Origin: Lampropedia puyangensis
GTDB lineage: Bacteria > Pseudomonadota > Gammaproteobacteria > Burkholderiales > Burkholderiaceae_C
Reading direction: 5' to 3'
NCBI RefSeq assembly: GCF_004833285.1
Contig: NZ_STFG01000013.1
Coordinates: 47,281 to 111,280, forward strand
Length of the DNA: 64,000 nt
The notes under the pieces are model-generated. The model searched no databases and had not been told where the DNA came from. It worked only from the letters and a program-made list of their open reading frames with translations. Both the position numbers and the translations under genes were made by a program. This document shows positions 49,366 to 58,485 of this stretch, in pieces; within the stretch, counting starts at the first letter, position 1, and each line of letters begins with the position of its first letter.

Positions 49366-49377
49366 GATGGAATTGTA

Positions 49378-49704
49378 ATGACAGACTTGGAATACGCCGA
49401 CCACGCTGATGCTTTGTTACTGCAAATTGAGCAGGCATGTGATCGAATCACTGAAGAAACCGATGTGGATCTGGACGCCCAACGCGTGGGCGGTATGGTG
49501 ACCATTATTTTCCCCAATCGCACGCAGATTGTGGTGAACCAGCAAAAACCTCTGCATGAAATATGGCTGGCCGCAAAGGCCGGTGGCTTTCATTTCAAAT
49601 TTGATGGGCAAGTGTGGCAAGACACTAAGGGCGAAGGGGAGTTTATTTCCATGCTCAATCAGTTCGCCTCAGAGCAAGCTGGTGAAGCATTGAGTTTCTC
49701 TTGA
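49378..49704 (+). CDS. cyaY: Frataxin-like iron-donor protein CyaY
   Basis: A 108-residue frataxin homologue that modulates iron-sulfur cluster assembly. [17 protein letters not shown] gives the acidic first helix, [28 protein letters not shown] the central beta-sheet and [17 protein letters not shown] the conserved Trp strand. Length and ends agree with E. coli CyaY. It is divergent from lptM with 12 bases between the two start codons. Confidence 0.95.
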   Translation: MTDLEYADHADALLLQIEQACDRITEETDVDLDAQRVGGMVTIIFPNRTQIVVNQQKPLHEIWLAAKAGGFHFKFDGQVWQDTKGEGEFISMLNQFASEQAGEALSFS

Positions 49705-49754
49705 CCCACCAGGGGTGACTGCACAGCATTCAACTTCGAACTGCGTTCTCCTGC

Positions 49755-50600
49755 TTACTTGCGTTCGGTGTCTGATGTGATGTGTGGCGTGGCGCGTTTC
49801 ACGGGGGTAACACTCACCGCGCTCGATGCAGCAGGTTTGGGTGTCACCTCAACTGGTTTTTCTGGTGGATTGGGCTTCACATGAGGGGGGCGGTCAGGCC
49901 TGTGTGGTGGCCTAGGGCGCACTTCTGGTGGTGCAGATGGGGTGTGGGGCAGTAGCGAAGTTGGGTTACCTGTGCTAGGCCGTGCAAGTTGGCCTTGTTG
50001 CGGATAAACCGGCGGCACAACCACAATAGTGGTGGTAGGGCGCGTATTTCGATCGCGTTGCAGGTTGGCGTAATCTTGTGGGCTTAAGCATGCGCGATCA
50101 GCCGCATCCTGTGCTTCGTACTGGCGATTGAGGTCGTTGCTACTGAAGCTTCCATTGATTGTCCGAACTCGATCGAGCTGTCGCATGGCTTCGCGACATG
50201 CTGCCGTTTCAGCGTAGTTGAAGGCCTGAGCGCGCGAGGCTGCTTCGGCGGCTGCGCTCGCTTTGGCGGACGCTTCTAGCGCATCGGTTTCTGCCTTGAG
50301 TCTGCGTTCTTCTTGCCATTGGAGGCGCTGTTGGGCTTGGAGTTGCCGAGCATCTTCTGCGCGCTGTTTGTCTGCAGCCACTTCTTCGGGTGATTTGGCC
50401 GCCTCAATCTCCACGGCCTGGAACCCAGCAGGGCATGCGGCATCGGTGTAGACCGTTGCGCCATCCGTGTTCGTACAGCGATGGACTTGCGCGTTGGCTT
50501 GCGTAAAGGGTAAACATAGTGCAAGCACAGCGCCCGTGATCAGAATTTGATGGACTAAGGGACGTCGTGCGCTGGGTAAGAGCCGCATTGCGGAATGCAT
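49755..50600 (-). CDS. Exported DUF4124 protein with coiled coil and proline-rich tail
   Basis: A 281-residue protein with a signal peptide (ITGAVLALCLPFTQANA). The mature protein opens with the DUF4124 motif VHRCTNTDGATVYTDAACP (two cysteines). An Ala/Gln/Glu/Arg-rich coiled-coil segment (about 70-130) and a proline-rich C-terminus (PPEVRPRPPHRPDRPP) follow. AAAGGTG precedes the ATG. It lies 17 bases after the Tyr/Pro-rich lipoprotein gene. Function unknown; periplasmic location expected. A second DUF4124 gene lies between glnA and ntrB. Confidence 0.85.
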   Translation of the reverse strand: MHSAMRLLPSARRPLVHQILITGAVLALCLPFTQANAQVHRCTNTDGATVYTDAACPAGFQAVEIEAAKSPEEVAADKQRAEDARQLQAQQRLQWQEERRLKAETDALEASAKASAAAEAASRAQAFNYAETAACREAMRQLDRVRTINGSFSSNDLNRQYEAQDAADRACLSPQDYANLQRDRNTRPTTTIVVVPPVYPQQGQLARPSTGNPTSLLPHTPSAPPEVRPRPPHRPDRPPHVKPNPPEKPVEVTPKPAASSAVSVTPVKRATPHITSDTERK

Positions 50601-50617
50601 GGTGGCACCTTTCTGGT

Positions 50618-51151
50618 TTATTGCGCAGGAAGAGGTCCCGTGCGAATAGTCACCCCTGTTGAGCTAGGGCCACTTGGCGTAAGCCATGGGCGATTGTTGC
50701 CATTGGGCTGTTGCGTTGATGGTGCGCTCTGAAATGGTCGGTCTAGCCGAGGTGGTTGGGGCTGCTGCGGCCGCACAGGTGGGCGACGCCCATGGTGCCC
50801 CTGCGATCCGTCGCTGTATTGCGGTGGGCGCGGAGCATAGTTAGCGGGCGGTCTTGGAAGATAGCCTGGCGAGTAATGCGGGCGCGGCCCGGCTGGGTAC
50901 ACTGGGTAGTCTGGGCCGTAATAAGCAGGCTGGCGCGGATAGTACACATCGTTTTGGTAGTAATACACCGTTGCAGGCGCTGATGGTACATAGACCGTGC
51001 CGCTTTGCACGCTAGGGTAGGCGCCATAGTTGGGGTATCCGTAACTGGCGTCGCCGTAATAGCCAGTGTCATACACCGCGCAACCGCTAGCCAGCAAAGC
51101 ACCACCACCAGCCAAAAGCCAGCAGGCGAGACGGGGAGCAATGCGAGTCAT
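50618..51151 (-). CDS. Tyr/Pro-rich lipoprotein
   Basis: A 177-residue lipoprotein with lipobox LLASGC (Cys about residue 24). The mature chain is extremely rich in Tyr, Pro, Gly and Arg (GYYGDASYGYPNYGAYP, APATVYYYQNDVYYP), with no recognised domain and probably little fold. AAGGA precedes the ATG. It is the first of a two-gene leftward unit with the DUF4124 protein. Surface or matrix association is a guess from composition only. Confidence 0.8.
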   Translation of the reverse strand: MTRIAPRLACWLLAGGGALLASGCAVYDTGYYGDASYGYPNYGAYPSVQSGTVYVPSAPATVYYYQNDVYYPRQPAYYGPDYPVYPAGPRPHYSPGYLPRPPANYAPRPPQYSDGSQGHHGRRPPVRPQQPQPPRLDRPFQSAPSTQQPNGNNRPWLTPSGPSSTGVTIRTGPLPAQ

Positions 51152-51528
51152 AAAAAATCCTTGTCAATGATTGCTGGACGTATGGAGAAAGGTGAATGTG
51201 TCTACCTATCACACTCAACAGAATTGGCTGATTTTGCGCAAGGCTTTTCAAGCAGGCAAGAGTGGCAATCAACGTACAGCATGGGCCAATGTTGTGCAAT
51301 ACCTTGCATGTTGCCGCGCCCTTGAATGGGGCTGCGTCTTGGTGTTGCTATCGTCAAGTCTGCATTGAAATGAACGATTGCGATGGCCATTGGGTTGACT
51401 GCAGCAGTGTTCATTAAGCGCCGATCCCGCAGTTTTGCTGATTACCAATCAAATTTGGTGAGTGCAACGCGAAGCGACTGATACCTTGACGTTATCGCGA
51501 TTCGACGTGATGTGCTTGCCTTTGCTTG

Positions 51529-51545
51529 CGAACCATATTGGTGCA
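51529..51545. promoter_or_regulatory. NtrC-binding site candidate 1
   Basis: CGAACCA-TAT-TGGTGCA against the NtrC consensus TGCACCA-N3-TGGTGCA: the right half is perfect, the left half 5 of 7. About 150 bases upstream of the sigma-54 promoter. Confidence 0.6.
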
Positions 51546-51553
51546 TTTAAATA

Positions 51554-51570
51554 TGCACTATTTCTGTGCG
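51554..51570. promoter_or_regulatory. NtrC-binding site candidate 2
   Basis: TGCACTA-TTT-CTGTGCG. The left half is 6 of 7 and the right half keeps GTGC. Centred 25 bases from candidate 1, a spacing allowing two dimers on nearly the same helix face. A further perfect right half TGGTGCA lies at 51581-51587. Confidence 0.45.
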
Positions 51571-51695
51571 CATTCAGTTTTGGTGCATTTATGTGGCGAC
51601 TACGCTTTGAAGCAAATAGCGCAGACTGCCTCGCTTATGATGTGCGCAACTTGTGCGACTGCATTTCATAGGCGCATTGTGCGAATGAAAAAGTG

Positions 51696-51710
51696 TGGCA
51701 CATGTTTTGC
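51696..51710 (+). promoter_or_regulatory. Sigma-54 promoter of glnA
   Basis: TGGCAC-ATGTT-TTGC agrees fully with the -24/-12 core TGGCAC-N5-TTGC. Predicted start near 51722, with 40 bases to the glnA ATG and a CAGGAG ribosome site in between. Confidence 0.85.
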
Positions 51711-51762
51711 TTAAAACTCAAGGTACGAATAACCTCACACTAACCCTTAGCAGGAGTGCCCA

Positions 51763-53178
51763 ATGGCAAAGACCGTAGATGACGTGATGGCCCTTATCAA
51801 AGAAAACGAAGTCAAATTTGTTGACTTCCGTTTCACCGATACACGCGGCAAGGAGCAACACGTCACTGTTCCAATTTCAGCTTTTGATGAAGACAAGTTT
51901 CAAAGCGGCCAAGCGTTCGATGGTTCTTCCATTGCCGGTTGGAAAGGAATTGAAGCATCCGACATGCTGCTGATTCCTGATCCTGATACAGCCAATATCG
52001 ATCCTTTCTTTCAAGAGCCAACTCTGCTCTTGACTTGTGATGTGGTTGATCCAGCTGACGGGACAAACTATGAGCGCGATCCTCGCTCCATTGCTCGTCG
52101 TGCAGAAGCTTATTTGAAGGCCTCTGGCTTGGGCGATACAGCTTACTTCGGTCCTGAACCAGAATTCTTCATCTTTGATGGCGTGCGCTGGGAAAACTCC
52201 ATGGGCAAGACCTTCTTTGAAGTGGAAGAGTATGAAGCACCTTGGAATTCTGGTGCCAAACTTGAAGGCGGCAACCGCGGCCATCGCCCCACTGTCAAAG
52301 GCGGCTATTTCCCAGTTCCTCCAGTGGACAGCACGCAAGACATGCGCGCTGAAATGTCTTTGGTGCTTGAATCCTTGGGCATCCCTGTTGAAGTGTTCCA
52401 CCACGAAGTGGCAGGAGCAGGTCAAAACGAAATCGGTACACAGTTCAGCACCTTGGTCAAACGTGCCGACTGGACTCAGACCTTGAAGTATGTGGTGCAA
52501 AACGTAGCCAATATGTATGGCAAAACAGCCACGTTCATGCCTAAACCACTGGTCGGTGACAATGGCTCCGGTATGCACGTGCACCAATCTGTCTGGAAAG
52601 ATGGGAAAAACCTGTTTGCTGGCGACGGCTATGCGGGCCTGTCTGAGTTTGCGCTGTACTACATTGGCGGCATCATCAAGCATGCTCGCGCGTTGAATGC
52701 GATCACAAACCCAGGCACTAACAGCTACAAGCGTTTGGTTCCAGGTTTCGAAGCACCAGTGAAATTGGCTTACTCAGCGAAAAACCGCTCTGCATCGATT
52801 CGTGTGCCGTTTGTTTCCAATCCGAAAGCACGTCGCATTGAAGCGCGCTTTCCTGATCCACTGATGAACCCATACTTGGGCTTCTCAGCACTGCTGATGG
52901 CTGGTTTGGATGGCGTGGAAAACAAAATCCACCCAGGTGAAGCTGCAACGAAGGATCTCTACCATCTGCCTCCAGAGGAAGACGCATTGATCCCAACCGT
53001 TTGCCACAGCTTGGATCAAGCACTTGAAGCTTTGGATGCAGATCGTGCATTCTTGACCAAAGGTGGCGTGTTCACTGATTCCATGCTGGATGCATACATT
53101 GAACTGAAGATGGGTGAAGTCACTCGCTTCCGCCAAGCTGTGCATCCTATCGAATACGAGATGTATTACTCACTGTAA
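51763..53178 (+). CDS. glnA: Glutamine synthetase type I
   Basis: Makes glutamine from glutamate, ammonia and ATP; dodecameric cytosolic enzyme. The 471 residues show the beta-grasp start [20 protein letters not shown], metal/catalytic segments [23 protein letters not shown] and [12 protein letters not shown], and the adenylylation site [10 protein letters not shown] (Tyr near 398), the form controlled by GlnE. It is preceded by a sigma-54 promoter with NtrC-like sites and followed, after a terminator, by a small gene and ntrBC, so the nitrogen regulatory loop is contiguous. Confidence 0.98.
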   Translation: MAKTVDDVMALIKENEVKFVDFRFTDTRGKEQHVTVPISAFDEDKFQSGQAFDGSSIAGWKGIEASDMLLIPDPDTANIDPFFQEPTLLLTCDVVDPADGTNYERDPRSIARRAEAYLKASGLGDTAYFGPEPEFFIFDGVRWENSMGKTFFEVEEYEAPWNSGAKLEGGNRGHRPTVKGGYFPVPPVDSTQDMRAEMSLVLESLGIPVEVFHHEVAGAGQNEIGTQFSTLVKRADWTQTLKYVVQNVANMYGKTATFMPKPLVGDNGSGMHVHQSVWKDGKNLFAGDGYAGLSEFALYYIGGIIKHARALNAITNPGTNSYKRLVPGFEAPVKLAYSAKNRSASIRVPFVSNPKARRIEARFPDPLMNPYLGFSALLMAGLDGVENKIHPGEAATKDLYHLPPEEDALIPTVCHSLDQALEALDADRAFLTKGGVFTDSMLDAYIELKMGEVTRFRQAVHPIEYEMYYSL

Positions 53179-53195
53179 TCAGCATCGTATCGATA

Positions 53196-53223
53196 AAAAA
53201 GCCACCCTTTGGGGTGGCTTTTT
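53196..53223 (+). terminator. glnA terminator
   Basis: Six A, stem GCCACCC (53201-53207) / GGGTGGC (53212-53218), loop TTTG, then five T. It should partly insulate glnA from ntrBC. Confidence 0.88.
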
Positions 53224-53491
53224 GTATAGAGCGCAACTGCGCGTGCGCTTTCGTACTGCATCGCGTGTCAACCATGTTCAATACTTGATGGTGTCACTGT
53301 ATGAGAGGGGGCGATAGCGAAGCATTGTGTGCACTGTCGTTTAGAATTTTCCGCGAGCGATCAGTTTTCGTCTTGTTCCGGCCATATAAGACGTTGCGGC
53401 AACCATTAAAAATTTCTTGCGCAGTGTTGAACCAACGCAAGACAATCCAATCAGCCTGTGCATGTTGTTGGAGTGGTTGCTTACTTCGCTC

Positions 53492-53502
53492 GGGGGGGGG
53501 GG
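53492..53502 (+). repeat. Homopolymeric tract of eleven G
   Basis: Eleven consecutive G lie 95 bases upstream of the DUF4124-gene ATG at 53597 and 274 bases after the glnA terminator. The remaining 53224-53596 bases show no gene. Confidence 0.9.
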
Positions 53503-53596
53503 CGGTCTGCGTTCTATGCGATGCAATGTTTATTGCAATCAAAAAGTGAGTTGTTTGCAGTGCGGCTTTATTAGCCTGTTGGAAAGGTGTTTACCC

Positions 53597-54097
53597 ATGA
53601 AAAAAATCAGTCTTGGTATTCTTTTCTTGGCCACATGGTGTGCCTCTGTTGGCCATGCGCAAGAGAAGGTGTACCGATGCGGCAATGAGTACACCAATGC
53701 GACTGGTGCGGCCAAGCGGCAGGGCTGCCGCGCAGTTGAGGGTGGGAATGTCACGGTCATCCAAGGCTCCTCTCCTGCACCAGTCTCGCGTGCGCCAGCC
53801 AATAGTACGGCACCGAAGCAAGCCTCCTCGGCAACGGCAGCGCCACGTGTAGCCAATACAGCACAACGTGACCGTGATGCTGATGCGCGTACGATTCTTG
53901 AGGCCGAGCTGCGTAAATCGCAGGAGCGATTAACGGCTTTGCAGGAAGAATACAACGGGGGCACTCCAGTCAGAACAGCGTTGGAGCTGCGTAACCCACA
54001 AGGGTATGCGGAACGTACGGCGGAAATCAAAGCGAATATGGAGCGCGCCGAGGCCGACATTGAAGGAATTCAGCGCGAAATCAATCGCCTTCGATGA
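53597..54097 (+). CDS. Exported DUF4124-like protein with coiled coil
   Basis: A 166-residue protein. The signal KKISLGILFLATWCASVGHA is followed by QEKVYRCGNEYTN, a short DUF4124-like segment with Cys pairs (RCG, QGCR). A Ser/Ala/Pro linker comes next, then an Arg/Glu-rich coiled coil (ILEAELRKSQERLTALQEEY; AEIKANMERAEADIEGIQRE). GGAAAGGTG precedes the ATG at 53597. It sits between glnA and ntrB, with terminators on both sides, so it is probably its own unit. Function unknown; periplasmic. Confidence 0.8.
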   Translation: MKKISLGILFLATWCASVGHAQEKVYRCGNEYTNATGAAKRQGCRAVEGGNVTVIQGSSPAPVSRAPANSTAPKQASSATAAPRVANTAQRDRDADARTILEAELRKSQERLTALQEEYNGGTPVRTALELRNPQGYAERTAEIKANMERAEADIEGIQREINRLR

Positions 54098-54157
54098 AAG
54101 ACGCAATGGAGGGCATTGCATTGCGCTAATGAATGGCTATTGAGTACTTCTGGATTG

Positions 54158-54186
54158 AACCCGCAGTGATGGCTGCGGGTTTTTTT
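54158..54186 (+). terminator. Terminator after the DUF4124 gene
   Basis: Nine-base stem AACCCGCAG (54158-54166) / CTGCGGGTT (54173-54181), loop TGATGG, then T run. Confidence 0.88.
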
Positions 54187-54366
54187 ATACCTGTGCACGA
54201 AGATTGCTAGTTAGGATGCTTTGGCTCAAAGCGCATGGTCAGTGCGAACTACTTTTCAAGCGTTTTGCACTTAATCTGGAACGATTCCGGCAACGAGACT
54301 ACCAAATCGGCGGTAGTTAAACGTTTTTCAATCGAATGCCGCTAGTGGTTTTTAACAGCAGTTGGA

Positions 54367-55443
54367 ATGCACGACATGATGCAAAGCAGTATGCAATCGG
54401 ACTTTGATTTACTGGCGACCTTGGTGGTTACCTTGGACAGCAACCAGCGTGTGACAAGCGCTAATGCTGCATTAGAAGGGTTGCTGGGCTTGTCCCGGCG
54501 CAAACTGTTTGGTTTGCCGTTCGGGCATTTCATGCAAGACAGCGATGCACTGGATTTGGCCTTTGCAAAGGGCCTCAAAACACCAGAACAGTCCATTTTC
54601 CGCTTCGAAGCGACTTTGCAAGGCTTGGGACATGAAGAAGTGATCGTGCAAGTGCAGGCCAACTTGACCAAGATTGACCAAGATGGCCAGTGGTTACTGG
54701 AGATGTGGCCCCAGAGTGAGCAGGCCAAATACCACCAGGACGCACAACTGCAGGAATTGGCCGAAACCAACAAAATGCTGCTGCGAAATTTGGCGCATGA
54801 AGTCAAAAATCCACTCGGTGGTATTCGGGGGGCCGCCCAGTTGCTCGGCATGGAGATCATGGAGCCTGAGCTGCATGAGTACACACAGGTGATCATGCAT
54901 GAGGCCGACCGACTGCAGGCGTTGGTTGATCGGTTGCTGGAGCCGCATCGGCATCCGCAAAGTGTTGAGCCCGTCAATATCCATGAGGTCTGTGAGCATG
55001 TGCGCTCCCTAGTATTGATGGAGTATCCAAAAGGGCTGACGATTGAGCAGAACTACGATATCTCATTGCCAGATCTGTTGGGTGACAGAAATCAGCTAAT
55101 TCAGGCATTGCTTAATATTGTGCAAAACGCCGCATTGGTGTTGCGGCCGCAAATTGCCCAAGGTAGGGCGCGAATTGAACTGCGCACCCGCGTTGCTAGG
55201 CAGGTACATATTGGGAAAAAGTTACACAAGCTGGCACTGGAATTGCATGTGATTGACAACGGACCAGGGGTGGCTCCAGAAATTCGAGAAAGAATTTTTC
55301 ACCCTCTTGTGACTGGGCGAGATGATGGGACCGGCTTAGGTTTGAGTTTGGCGCAAACGTTTGTACAGCGACACCATGGAATGATTGAGTGTGAAAGTAC
55401 TCCTGGTAAAACAAGCTTTGTGATCACCATCCCTTTGCCATAA
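54367..55443 (+). CDS. glnL: Nitrogen regulation sensor kinase NtrB
   Basis: A 358-residue cytosolic kinase that phosphorylates NtrC when nitrogen is limiting and is switched by PII. A PAS domain covers about 10-110, the H-box is NLAHEVKNPLGGIRGA (His144), the N-box NQLIQALLNIVQNAALVL, then IDNGPGVAPEIRERIF and DGTGLGLSLAQTF. There is no membrane segment, as expected for NtrB. ntrC follows 37 bases later. Confidence 0.96.
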   Translation: MHDMMQSSMQSDFDLLATLVVTLDSNQRVTSANAALEGLLGLSRRKLFGLPFGHFMQDSDALDLAFAKGLKTPEQSIFRFEATLQGLGHEEVIVQVQANLTKIDQDGQWLLEMWPQSEQAKYHQDAQLQELAETNKMLLRNLAHEVKNPLGGIRGAAQLLGMEIMEPELHEYTQVIMHEADRLQALVDRLLEPHRHPQSVEPVNIHEVCEHVRSLVLMEYPKGLTIEQNYDISLPDLLGDRNQLIQALLNIVQNAALVLRPQIAQGRARIELRTRVARQVHIGKKLHKLALELHVIDNGPGVAPEIRERIFHPLVTGRDDGTGLGLSLAQTFVQRHHGMIECESTPGKTSFVITIPLP

Positions 55444-55480
55444 CTATTCTCAAATACATTTGATTTAAAGGAACACGCGT

Positions 55481-57124
55481 ATGGATCCGGTCTGGATCGT
55501 TGATGATGACCCCTCGATTCGCTTCGTGCTGGAAAAAGCGCTGGCGCGTGAAAATTTGGCAACGCGCAGCTTTACACAAGCCGCTGAAGTAACGGAAGCC
55601 TTGGCAGAAGCTGTGAGCGATGGGCAGGCATTGCCTAGAGTGCTGGTGAGTGACATCCGCATGCCAGGCGGATCGGGTTTGCAGCTTCTTGAAAAACTGC
55701 ATGCGGAGTACCCGCAATTGGCCATCATCATCATGACGGCCTATTCCGATCTCGACAGTGCCGTTTCTGCATTTCAGCGCGGAGCTTTCGAGTATTTGCC
55801 AAAACCCTTTGATGTGACTAAGGCGATTGAGTTGATTCGCCGTGCATTGCAAGAAAGCGAAGGGGAAAAAACGCCTGCCAATGGAGAGGGGGAGTTGGCC
55901 GCGCCAGAGATTTTGGGCCAAGCTCCTGCCATGCAAGATGTTTTCCGCATGATTGGGCGTTTGAGTCAAAGCTTGGTCACCGTTTTGGTAACAGGCGAAT
56001 CTGGTACTGGCAAAGAGCTGGTGGCACGTGCTTTGCACAAGCATTCACCAGCAGCACAAGGGCCTTTTGTGGCCATCAATACCGCAGCGATTCCTCAAGA
56101 GCTGCTGGAATCCGAGTTGTTCGGCCATGAGCGCGGCTCTTTCACGGGCGCGCAAACTCAGCGTCGTGGTCGTTTTGAGCAAGCCGATGGAGGCACGCTG
56201 TTTCTTGATGAAATTGGCGATATGCCCTTTGACCTCCAAACCCGTTTGCTGCGGGTGTTGTCTGAAGGTCAGTTTTATCGCGTTGGTGGTCACAGCTCTG
56301 TCAAAGTCAAGGTACGGGTAATCGCGGCTACCCACCAGAATTTGGAAGAACGCGTTGCGAAAGGCTTGTTCCGTGAAGACTTGTTCCATCGCTTGAATGT
56401 GATTCGAGTGCGGTTGCCCGCGTTGCGTGAGCGTTCAGAAGATATTGCCGTATTGACCAAGTATTTTTTGAAAAATAGTGCGCAGCAACTGGGGGTCGAA
56501 CCCAAGCGCATTTCCAACGATGCATTGGCAATATTGAGCCAATTTCCTTTTCCCGGCAACGTACGGCAATTGGAAAACACCTGCCATTGGTTGACTGTGA
56601 TGGCGCCTTCGCAGCTCATTTCCAGTCATGACCTGCCACCTGAAATCTTGGAGAAAGTTGCTGCAGCACATGCGCCAGGCCATGCAGCGCATGTCGGCCT
56701 TCCGCATGCAATACAAGACACCGCTGCTGCGCAACTTGATGCCGAGCCTTCTGCGTTATCCAGTGCGGCAAGCGGTATGGGGGGCGGTTTTCTAAGCAAT
56801 AGCCATGCATCGCCAGCTGCGCCAGCAATGGCTTTTCCTGATGTTGCACGCGTGCATATGGCAGATGCAGGACAAGAGGACTGGACTGTTGGTCTGGTCA
56901 AAGAGGCTCAAAAACTTCTGGAAACCCAGTCTGGTGCCGTATGGGATGTTCTGAGTCAAAAATTTGAAAGTCACTTGATTCGCGCTGCGTTGGCCAACAC
57001 AGCCGGCCGTCGGATTGAAGCAGCGCAGCGGCTGGGTATTGGACGCAATACGATCACCCGGAAAATTCAAGAATTGCATCTTGATGATGGAGCTCGCTCG
57101 GGCAGTGAGCACGACACCGTCTAA
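55481..57124 (+). CDS. glnG: Nitrogen regulation response regulator NtrC
   Basis: A 547-residue sigma-54 activator. The receiver domain has Asp58 in LVSDIRMPG and Lys108 in YLPKPFD. The AAA+ domain has Walker A GESGTGKE (172-179) and Walker [11 protein letters not shown]. The sigma-54 contact loop reads GSFTGA at 219-224, with Ser in place of the usual Ala in GAFTGA. An Ala/His/Pro-rich linker of about 75 residues (400-475) is longer than in enteric NtrC. The C-terminal Fis-type helix-turn-helix is [20 protein letters not shown]. Sites for it lie upstream of glnA. Confidence 0.96.
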   Translation: MDPVWIVDDDPSIRFVLEKALARENLATRSFTQAAEVTEALAEAVSDGQALPRVLVSDIRMPGGSGLQLLEKLHAEYPQLAIIIMTAYSDLDSAVSAFQRGAFEYLPKPFDVTKAIELIRRALQESEGEKTPANGEGELAAPEILGQAPAMQDVFRMIGRLSQSLVTVLVTGESGTGKELVARALHKHSPAAQGPFVAINTAAIPQELLESELFGHERGSFTGAQTQRRGRFEQADGGTLFLDEIGDMPFDLQTRLLRVLSEGQFYRVGGHSSVKVKVRVIAATHQNLEERVAKGLFREDLFHRLNVIRVRLPALRERSEDIAVLTKYFLKNSAQQLGVEPKRISNDALAILSQFPFPGNVRQLENTCHWLTVMAPSQLISSHDLPPEILEKVAAAHAPGHAAHVGLPHAIQDTAAAQLDAEPSALSSAASGMGGGFLSNSHASPAAPAMAFPDVARVHMADAGQEDWTVGLVKEAQKLLETQSGAVWDVLSQKFESHLIRAALANTAGRRIEAAQRLGIGRNTITRKIQELHLDDGARSGSEHDTV

Positions 57125-57151
57125 CAACAAGCAGTTTGCTACGCTATTCAT

Positions 57152-57184
57152 AACCGCGCTGAGCATAGGCTGGCGCGGTTTTTC
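57152..57184 (+). terminator. ntrBC terminator
   Basis: Eight-base stem AACCGCGC (57152-57159) / GCGCGGTT (57173-57180) with a 13-base loop, ending in five T. Confidence 0.8.
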
Positions 57185-57315
57185 TTACGCTGATTTTTTT
57201 GTGTGCCCGAAATCCGTAAGGCTACTGTATTGCGGTTAATCTGTGCGGTAAGGCGTTCCTGCTTACCGTGGGCCGTTGAATGCTTTCTTGATTGACCGAT
57301 TACGTGGTGATAACG

Positions 57316-57729
57316 ATGTCTTTTCCGATTCAAAAAACTGATGCGCAATGGCAAGAAGTACTGAGCCAAAAAGAGGGGGCTGAACCCTTGGCTTACCAAG
57401 TCACCCGGCATGCAGCCACAGAGAGACCCTTCACAGGAAAGTACGAGCAGTTCTGGCAAAAGGGGCAATACAACTGCATCGCCTGTGATGCCCCCTTGTT
57501 TGATTCATCGACCAAATTTGATGCCGGCTGTGGTTGGCCTAGTTTTGATGAAGCGTTGCCAGGCGCCATTGAAGAACGAGCCGACCATAGCCTAGGCAGA
57601 ACGCGCACTGAGATTTTGTGCGCGCAATGCGGCGCACACTTGGGCCATGTGTTTCCAGATGGGCCTACTGAAACAGGCTTGCGCTATTGCATGAACTCCG
57701 CCGCGATGGATTTTGAGTCTGACCAATAA
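57316..57729 (+). CDS. msrB: Peptide-methionine (R)-S-oxide reductase MsrB
   Basis: Repairs R-methionine sulfoxide in proteins. The 137 residues hold the four zinc cysteines (CIACDAPLF and [11 protein letters not shown]), the substrate segment [14 protein letters not shown] and the catalytic cysteine in [11 protein letters not shown] (about residue 127). ATG 57316 gives the usual start ([11 protein letters not shown]). An upstream frame to 57292 is not needed. Confidence 0.96.
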   Translation: MSFPIQKTDAQWQEVLSQKEGAEPLAYQVTRHAATERPFTGKYEQFWQKGQYNCIACDAPLFDSSTKFDAGCGWPSFDEALPGAIEERADHSLGRTRTEILCAQCGAHLGHVFPDGPTETGLRYCMNSAAMDFESDQ

Positions 57730-57915
57730 GCTATATCGACGCCTGCTGTTCACGATTCACCGATTTACAGATTCATCCAAACACTAACGTCCATCGATGG
57801 TGGTTGGACTGTTGTTCCTGCTTTTAGAACGTTTAGAGTGGCGGCCTCGTAAAATCGGCGCTTATTTTTGTTTTTACTGCCGCGCCATTGTGCTGCGCGA
57901 GCACCAGTTCCCATT

Positions 57916-58485
57916 ATGAAATTTCTTTTTGACGTTCTTCCCTTTGCCTTATTTTTTGTCTCTTACAGAATGTGGGACATATATGTGGCAACTGGCGTCG
58001 CCATTGCAGCCTCCGTTCTACAAATAATCGTTACTTATATAAGTGGCCGCAAAGTCGAAACCATGCAGTGGGTGAGTATGGGGTTGATTGGCGTATTTGG
58101 TGGCATGACCTTGGTGCTGCAAAACCCGATTTTTGTGATGTGGCGCTCCTCCATCGTCAATTGGCTTTTGGCTGCTGTATTGCTGGTTTCCTTGGTGGTA
58201 TTGCGTAAAAATCCACTCAAAGCCTTGATGGGGGCGCAGCTGCAAATGCCTGATTTTGCGTGGCGGATCATGACTTGGAGCATGATCGCGCTGTTCACCT
58301 TCATGGGAGTTTTGAATATTGTTGTGGCCAAGAATTTCAGTGAATCCATGTGGGTGAACTACAAAACTTTTGGTAGTCCTTTGATTACCTTTGCTTTTTT
58401 TATTGTCTTGATGTTGGCATTGAGCAAGCACATCACTGTGCCAGGGCAGGATGAACCAGTCAAAAACGACACGCCTAAACCATGA
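57916..58485 (+). CDS. yciB: Inner-membrane-spanning protein YciB (septation protein A)
   Basis: A 189-residue integral membrane protein with five to six helices. MKFLFDVLPFALFFVSYRM at the start, and PIFVMWRSSIVNWLLAAVLL and NFSESMWVNYKTFGSPLITF later, are family signatures. It affects envelope synthesis and septation in enterics. It overlaps bolA by four bases (ATGA), and the msrB-yciB-bolA-parvulin order is familiar from Comamonadaceae. The start at 57916 removes a 16-residue upstream extension. Confidence 0.95.
   Translation: MKFLFDVLPFALFFVSYRMWDIYVATGVAIAASVLQIIVTYISGRKVETMQWVSMGLIGVFGGMTLVLQNPIFVMWRSSIVNWLLAAVLLVSLVVLRKNPLKALMGAQLQMPDFAWRIMTWSMIALFTFMGVLNIVVAKNFSESMWVNYKTFGSPLITFAFFIVLMLALSKHITVPGQDEPVKNDTPKP

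Larger units (their letters stand above)
51152..51762. other. Long regulatory region upstream of glnA
   Basis: A 611-base region with no convincing gene. Its right part holds a sigma-54 promoter and NtrC-like sites (separate entries). Further TGTGCGCAA/TTGTGCG-type half sites occur around 51640-51682. The left part (51152-51460) shows nothing I can name. Confidence 0.6.

Noticed and set aside
49349..49377. TTGACA at 49349-49354 as the cyaY promoter
   Set aside because: With normal spacing the -10 box would end at the ATG and the start would lie inside the coding region, so it is unlikely to serve this ATG.
51877..52683. A 268-codon frame antisense to glnA
   Set aside because: Complementary-strand shadow of a highly conserved gene.
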